This document shows, piece after piece, positions 59,041-64,000 of a stretch of 64,000 bases of DNA. Numbering within the stretch: position 1 is the first letter of the stretch; each line of letters starts with the position of its first letter. This DNA comes from Paraspadella gotoi (taxonomy: Eukaryota; Chaetognatha). Under the pieces are notes generated by a model. The model made no database searches, was not told where the DNA came from, and saw only the letters and a list, made by a program, of their open reading frames with translations. The stretch is taken from the NCBI GenBank assembly GCA_051294375.1, contig CM119269.1, positions 6,771,552 through 6,835,551 on the forward strand, in the 5' to 3' direction. Both the position numbers and the translations under genes were made by a program.

Positions 59041-60173
59041 CCCGTCTCAATTCCTCGGCGACATTTTTTTCTCTTTTCTCTTTTCCACAATCGAGTTCAA
59101 CGCCGACGGCAAAAAGTCGTTGCCACCGGTTGACGGCAGATGGTGGCGGCTTGGTTGAAGGCAATGTTAATTGGCGTTGCCATCAAGAACGTAACGGCCT
59201 TTTCCTACTATTACCAAGCAATTGCGTAGCACGATCAATACTGGGCAACATCGTAGGTTATCACTAATGAATAAATTGAATATCTTTATTACCGAGCATT
59301 AATTCAGCTGCTTCATGCCATTATGGCCTTCATGAACCAAGTTGAGTTTCTTGGTTGAGTGCTTCCTCGGTGGGAGAGAGGGAAGAGGAGGGGGAGGAAG
59401 AGGAGGTGGAGGAAGAGGAAGAGGAGAGATGGAGGAAGGAGGGGGGAAGGCTCAATTCTTAATCAAGGTCTCAATCCTGTCTTGTATTTGTAATTGATTC
59501 CATTCTGTTAAATCTATTTCGTTTAGAACTTGTGTTGATTAAAATATCTAATTAAAAAAAGAAAGACATCAAATTTTTAAAAAAAATACACACACGGAAA
59601 GATTGTCAAAGGAAAACAAGAATGTTAATTCCAATGTGTTGCGCAAAAGTGACTTTCTTTTCTCGTATATTTTTGAGTCATTTCTTGATCAAATTACTAC
59701 TATGAAATGTATGTATAATAAACGACCGATGGTTGATTACTTATCTACAAAATGTTAACTAAAACAACCAAATAGTATTATACAAAATATACCGTATTTA
59801 TTTTATAATCATTGGAAGTTTGGAACCGATTTTTATATGGTTATGTAACTATACAAGTATGATACAAATATAATTGAACCAACGGACCGACCAACACGAT
59901 ATCCGACGGATCGACCGACCGACCTCAAAGTGACTTTTAGAGTTGCACCGCGAGTACTAACGGCGCAACTAAAAATGAAAAGACGAGGAAGATTGAAAAA
60001 AAAAAAATCTTAAAAAATAAATTCATAAGGTAATAAACATAAAAAAATTTTAAAAACAACGAAGGAAAATAAAAAAAAGAAAGAAAGGCAAAAAAAGAAA
60101 ACTAGAGAGGAAAGTAGTAAAGAAAAAAAATAGGTTAGAAAATATAAAAATAAAAAGGAATCCCATTTTCCCT
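59041..60173. other. No gene seen
   Basis: 59370-59450 is a GA-rich (GAGGAA)n patch. 59880-59985 has ACCGACCGACC and GCACCGCGAGTAC motifs that recall the edge of the GTCGGATC family. No exon recognised. Confidence 0.45.
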
Positions 60174-60862
60174 TCACCGTTTTAGGCTGAAGTTCATTTC
60201 CTCCAAATCCCTCAGATTTTTCAATCTTTCCTTTTCGTCGCCATTTTTTTCCTCGTTGCTTCGCGCGTCGACATCTCGATGCCAGTGGCCGGGGATTTGT
60301 GCCTGTGGATTGTGGAGATGCGGGCAGGTGGAGATGTGGGCAAAGTGAAATGTGGGAAATGTGAAACGTGGGCAAGTGAAGATGTGGGTAGGTGGAGATG
60401 TGGGAAATGTCGAAATGAGGGTAACAGGAGATTTGGTCAAATGTAGTTGTCGGCATGTGGAGATGAGGCCAAGTAGAGAAGTTGGAAAGTGGAAATGTGA
60501 GAAATGTAAGTAAAGCTATAAATAGACTCGTAAATATGCGGGGAAAATAACGCTTCACTGAGAAAAAAAGATGAGGGAATTTTTGGCATAAACTCTTTGT
60601 GGTTCCGATTTGCTTTCCGAGTAGTTCTTTTCCTTTTTGAAAAATATAATTAGAAAGAACCAATAAAATGAAAAATCTCGTCAAAGATTTTATCTCGGAT
60701 TCCATTTAATGAATTTACTTTTAAGGCACTCCTTGTTCCCGCCGCTTCCTCCGCTGACGCCGCTGCTGCCGCTCTCCCCGCCGCTGCTGTCGCCGCTGCT
60801 TCTGCCGCCGCCCCCCCCACCGCGTCAGCCGACTTCAACGGCGAAAATAACCGGTTTTTTTT
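60174..60862 (-). CDS. Possible last two exons of an unknown gene
   Basis: Exon 60862-60719 lies after TTTTTTTTTAG and reads KKNRLFSPLKSADAVGG, an Ala-rich stretch and AAGTRSALK, ending at a GTAAAT donor in phase 0. Exon 60302-60174 lies after CAATCCACAG and reads AQIPGHWHRDVDARSNEEK, then DEKERLKNLRDLEEMNFSLKR and TGA, also phase 0. The second exon is protein-like (charged, helix-forming); the first is a GCG-repeat island and may be chance. No upstream exon located. The overlapping 231-codon ORF from 60705 runs through a minisatellite and is not favoured. Confidence 0.28.
60305..60490 (+). repeat. Minisatellite of GGTGGAGATGTGGGCAA-like units
   Basis: About ten degenerate ~17-20-bp units (GTGGAGATGTGGG, GTGAAATGTGGGAAAT). 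Confidence 0.75.
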
Positions 60863-61309
60863 CTAAAAAAAAAACAACAAAAGTTTGTTTGTTTACAAAT
60901 TTTCCCGCGGCTCCAGACTTTGGCGGGAAAAAAGAGACGAACGAAGAAAAACTCTTTTTCTTATTCTTTTTTTTTAATTAAAAAAAAATAAGCGATATTA
61001 TTTTTTCTGACTGTTCAGAAATAGTCATACAAAAGAGAAAAATAGTAAAATTTGAAAATTCATTTTAAATCAAAAAAATAATATTAATAATAAACAAAAA
61101 ATTAAATTTGCACCGGCTGGTTCAAGGCACTCGGGCATAAATGTGCCTGAATAGCGAGCAATTTTCATTCGCCTTCATTTTAGCTTTTCTTTCCTTTATT
61201 TTTTTCAAATTTTTTTTCTTCTTTTTTTTTCTCTTTGACTTTTGAAATTGGAAATTGGGTCGAGAAGCAGACCTCCGTTCACGTACCCTCGCTGAATATA
61301 GACAGAAAG
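60863..61309. other. AT-rich, no gene seen
   Basis: No exon or repeat family recognised. Confidence 0.5.
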
Positions 61310-61705
61310 GTAAGGAGGAAGAAGAGAACAAGAAAGAAAAAAGGAGGACGAGGAGAAAAGAAAGAAAAGTAGGGAGGAAGAAGAGAGAAAAGAAAGGAAG
61401 AAAAAATGAGGAAGAGGAGAAGAAAAAGAAAGAAAAGGAAGGAGGAAGATGAGATAAAAGAAAAGAAAAAAAAGAAAAAGAGGAGAAGAAAAAGAAGGGA
61501 AAGGAACGCGGAAAAAGAGAAAAATAGTACAGAAAAATAAATGAAAAGAAGGAGAGGAAGATGAGAAAAAAGAAAAGAAGAAAAAAATGAGGAAGAGGAG
61601 AAAAAAAAGAAAGGAAAGGACGTAGAAAAAGAGAAAGAAAGAAAAAAGAAAAGAAGAAAATTAGGAAGAGGAAAAGGAAAGGAAAGAAAGGAAAGGAGGT
61701 AAGAA
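61310..61705 (+). repeat. Purine tract of GAAGAAGAGAAAAGAAAG units
   Basis: Almost no pyrimidines on the plus strand for ~395 bp; ~60-80-bp higher-order units beginning GGAGGAAGA or GAGGAAGAG. Confidence 0.85.
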
Positions 61706-61725
61706 TGACTGATGAGTGAAAAAAA

Positions 61726-61864
<139 letters not shown>

Positions 61865-62092
61865 TATATCTATTGATTTCAACGACATCGACAAAAAATT
61901 TTTTTGTTTTTGGATTGATTGATTGACAGATTGATTGGTAAGTCCACAGTGATTTTAACGCGGAGATTTCTCGCGACTCTCACAGTGATTAAAAAGATTC
62001 TTCGTAGTTTTATTTCTTGAGAGAAGGCTGCAGCGGCGGCGCCAAAAAATGCGTCAGTGGCCCATGCGGCGTCAATTCCGGCGTCGTTTCCG

Positions 62093-62161
<69 letters not shown>

Positions 62162-62192
62162 AGAGAGAGAGATATAGATAGACGGAGAGAGA
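62093..62192. repeat. (GA)n microsatellite
   Basis: GA dinucleotides with AAGAG and GATATAGATAGACG ends. A short open, Ala-rich, protein-like stretch (PKNASVAHAASIPASFPR) runs directly into it from 62045. Confidence 0.95.
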
Positions 62193-62394
62193 GAATTTAT
62201 TTATTTAATGATCAGTTTTCTATCACTCGTCACACGTTGATTCATCGGTTGTTCCCAATTTCTAGATATAACAATTATTCATTAATTCTTTAAAAACATT
62301 AACCAATGTAAAAATATTCCTCATCATTCAATAAACAAGCTATATTCCGATTTGATATAATTTTCGAGGTTTACGCGTTTCCCGACGTCAACAT

Positions 62395-62455
62395 CATCGT
62401 CGTCGTCCTCATCGTCGTCGTCCTCATCGTCGTCATCGTCGTCATCGTCGTCGTT
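62395..62455. repeat. CGT/CAT trinucleotide repeat
   Basis: CGTCGTCGTCCTCAT units. Confidence 0.93.
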
Positions 62456-62550
62456 TCATCTCAATTACAATCATCGTCATCTCATTGTTAGTTTCACTTT
62501 CTCTTTATTTGTTTTCTTTTTCCGCGATTGACTTTGCGAAAGTCCTCGAC

Positions 62551-62551
62551 A

Positions 62552-62589
<38 letters not shown>

Positions 62590-62590
62590 T
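62551..62590. repeat. (CGT)13 trinucleotide repeat
   Basis: Perfect CGT units. Confidence 0.96.
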
Positions 62591-62895
62591 GACAGATAAA
62601 ATCCAGTGATGGCCTAAAGGACCTTGTTTTCTGACGTGCTATCTTTTTTTATAGAGTCGGCTTTCAACGGATCTCAAGGAAACATTTGTTTTTTTTTTCT
62701 TCCGTCTTTTTCTCATTTTTAGATAAATATTAAATGATAAACATTACATTTTTTAAGGGAGAAGAGGGAAAGAAAAACAAAATGGCCTCAGTATTTCATT
62801 GTAATTCATCGTAATTCATTGTAAAACCAGTATCGATCTCTTTTATTTCTCTTCATTGTTTTCATGTTTTGTTTTAACTTTTTTTGTTTTTCTGA

Positions 62896-62992
<97 letters not shown>

Positions 62993-63377
62993 ATTTGGGA
63001 TATATATTTTCTATTTGTCACTTCAATATATCCGATTTTCAGTTACAAGTTTTATCGACATTCGTTCCCCGATTTTTCTTTTTTTTTCTTCTGCAAATCT
63101 TTTTTGTCCTCGATCCTCATTTCCCAAAATAAATTGAGCGATAAACTTTTTCTCATTTTTTCTTTTGTTTACTTTTGTTTGTTTACTTGCGTTTCATAAC
63201 ATCCGACTCTCTTCAACGTTTTAGTTTAAGGTCAGTTTATCCGTATTATATGCCAGATCAAGATTATATTCAAGAGGTATAATACAAAAAAATCGTATAA
63301 AGTAACAACAACAACAACAACAATTCACAGGCCGCACCAACGGAATCGGTTCCTCGTTCCTCTCACGTGAATCTCAC
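62591..63377. other. No gene seen apart from a microsatellite
   Basis: AT-rich around a (CT)n tract at 62899-62986; a short (CAA)n lies at 63305-63322. Confidence 0.5.
62899..62986. repeat. (CT)n microsatellite
   Basis: Perfect CT dinucleotides. Confidence 0.97.
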
Positions 63378-63511
63378 TTTTCGGCGTCAAAAAAAAGCGT
63401 GAACAGGAAGACAAATGGCGTCGGCGCCGATTTTCGTCGACGCCGGCGATCACGTAGCGCGAAATGGCGCCGTTTAAATTCTCGAGGACCCGTGATCCCT
63501 TTTCAGTCTCA
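63378..63511 (-). CDS. Possible internal exon of a gene entering from the right
   Basis: Between acceptor TTCACTTCACTCAG and donor AAA|GTGAGA the minus strand is open and GC-rich, reading ETEKGSRVLENLNGAISRYV, then IAGVDENRRRRHLSSCSRFF. Splice signals are good, but no partner exon was found. The CpG-rich plus strand (ATGGCGTCGGCGCC) could instead be a promoter region. Confidence 0.28.
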
Positions 63512-63590
63512 CTGAGTGAAGTGAAGGGAAGAAACACATAAAATTCACAATTTTAGAAATCATATCGAAAAGAGTGAAGTAGACGAGCAA

Positions 63591-63680
63591 TCGTGAAAGG
63601 ATTTGTAAGAACATTTTTGGGAGGATTTGTGAGATAATTTGTGAGATGATTTGTGAGATGATTTGTGAGAGGATCTAAAA
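63591..63680. repeat. 12-bp minisatellite
   Basis: About five units of ATTTGTGAGATG; the minus-strand Ser-His-Lys-Ser repeat ORF is its artefact. Confidence 0.85.
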
Positions 63681-63911
63681 AATCGACGAGGGACCCTGGA
63701 AATCACAAAAATGTTGTGGCTGCACGACTTAAAGCCGCCTCGTGACTTTTTGTCCTCAACCCAGTCTCTCGGTATAGTGGAGATCCTGAGAGTGCTCACG
63801 CCTTCGGTATGTCAGGCAATCTCTCCGTTGCCAAAACGTAAAATTGAGATTGAAATTCTCAACTCGTGAATGATCTATGATCTATGATAATTTGAATATA
63901 TTCATCTTTAT

Positions 63912-64000
63912 GAAATTGGTTCCATCAATATAAAAATTATAAATTCCTTTAAAAAATAAGCTATCTTGACTTTGGACAGGCTATCGGGATTAAGACGTCT
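63912..64000 (+). mobile_element. MITE, second copy, cut by the window end
   Basis: GAAATTGGTTCCATCAATAT, then ATAAGCTATCTTG and GACTTTGGACAGGCT, in the same order as 6027-6155. The right arm lies beyond the window. Confidence 0.7.

Noticed and set aside
60010-60705. 231-codon minus-strand ORF
   Set aside because: Crosses a minisatellite and pyrimidine tracts and includes a likely intron; a competing 43-codon exon in another frame looks more like protein.

Overview
The window is nuclear DNA from an invertebrate animal. Its genes are split by GT-AG introns, and it carries an eEF2 kinase, a LATS/Warts kinase, part of an innexin and an XK-related membrane protein. Innexins together with Hippo-pathway LATS suggest a protostome; I cannot name the phylum. 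Non-coding DNA is AT-rich and crowded with microsatellites ((CT)n and, unusually, (ACG)n), one-sided purine/pyrimidine blocks and small dispersed repeats. Most exons are GC-rich, so they stand out clearly.

Layout: (1) 13-815, minus: the last two exons of an innexin, with a probable one-base frame slip in the tail. (2) 1333-5264, minus: eleven exons of eEF2K, from the start codon to the C-terminal helical repeats; the last ~100 codons are missing. (3) 5265-9375: divergent intergenic region with a small MITE and a plausible promoter. (4) 9376-19420, plus: complete 13-exon LATS/Warts kinase (1338 aa in my model). (5) 14973-17869, minus: a six-exon SAP-domain gene wholly inside the 4-kb intron 12 of LATS. 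(6) 22161-28047, plus: complete 12-exon gene for a nuclear-looking protein with two C2H2 fingers (948 aa in my model). (7) 28-39.5 kb: repeats, strand-biased tracts and one orphan exon. (8) 39615-41911, plus: XK-related polytopic membrane protein whose last exon lies beyond the obvious stop. (9) 42-64 kb: mostly repeats, with a small two-exon gene at 56303-56830 and a few orphan exons.

Repeat families recognised by comparing parts of the window: a 23-bp-TIR MITE (6.0 and 63.9 kb); a ~250-bp SINE-like family (9.8, 36.9, 47.7, 48.5 kb); a tRNA-like SINE (18.5, 49.8, 56.0 kb); a ~0.8-1.0-kb family with GTCGGATC-type ends and internal tandem arrays (20.5, 32.1, 53.4 kb); a family that carries a (CT)n tract inside the element (52.4, 53.2, 54.7 kb); and a scattered set of hairpins and one direct-repeat-bounded element whose cores resemble type I hammerhead ribozymes (17.3, 18.7, 33.8, 42.5, 52.5 kb). 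The last set is the best candidate for an unusual system here: a retrozyme- or Penelope-like population in stages of decay.

The genes do not form one pathway. LATS is the Hippo kinase that phosphorylates Yorkie/YAP; its two PPxY motifs would bind Yki/YAP WW domains. eEF2K slows translation elongation. Innexins form gap junctions. XK-related proteins include lipid scramblases. The SAP-domain and two-finger proteins are probably nuclear, with unknown jobs. Exon models were derived by hand from splice signals, frame continuity and remembered family sequences; no search was run.
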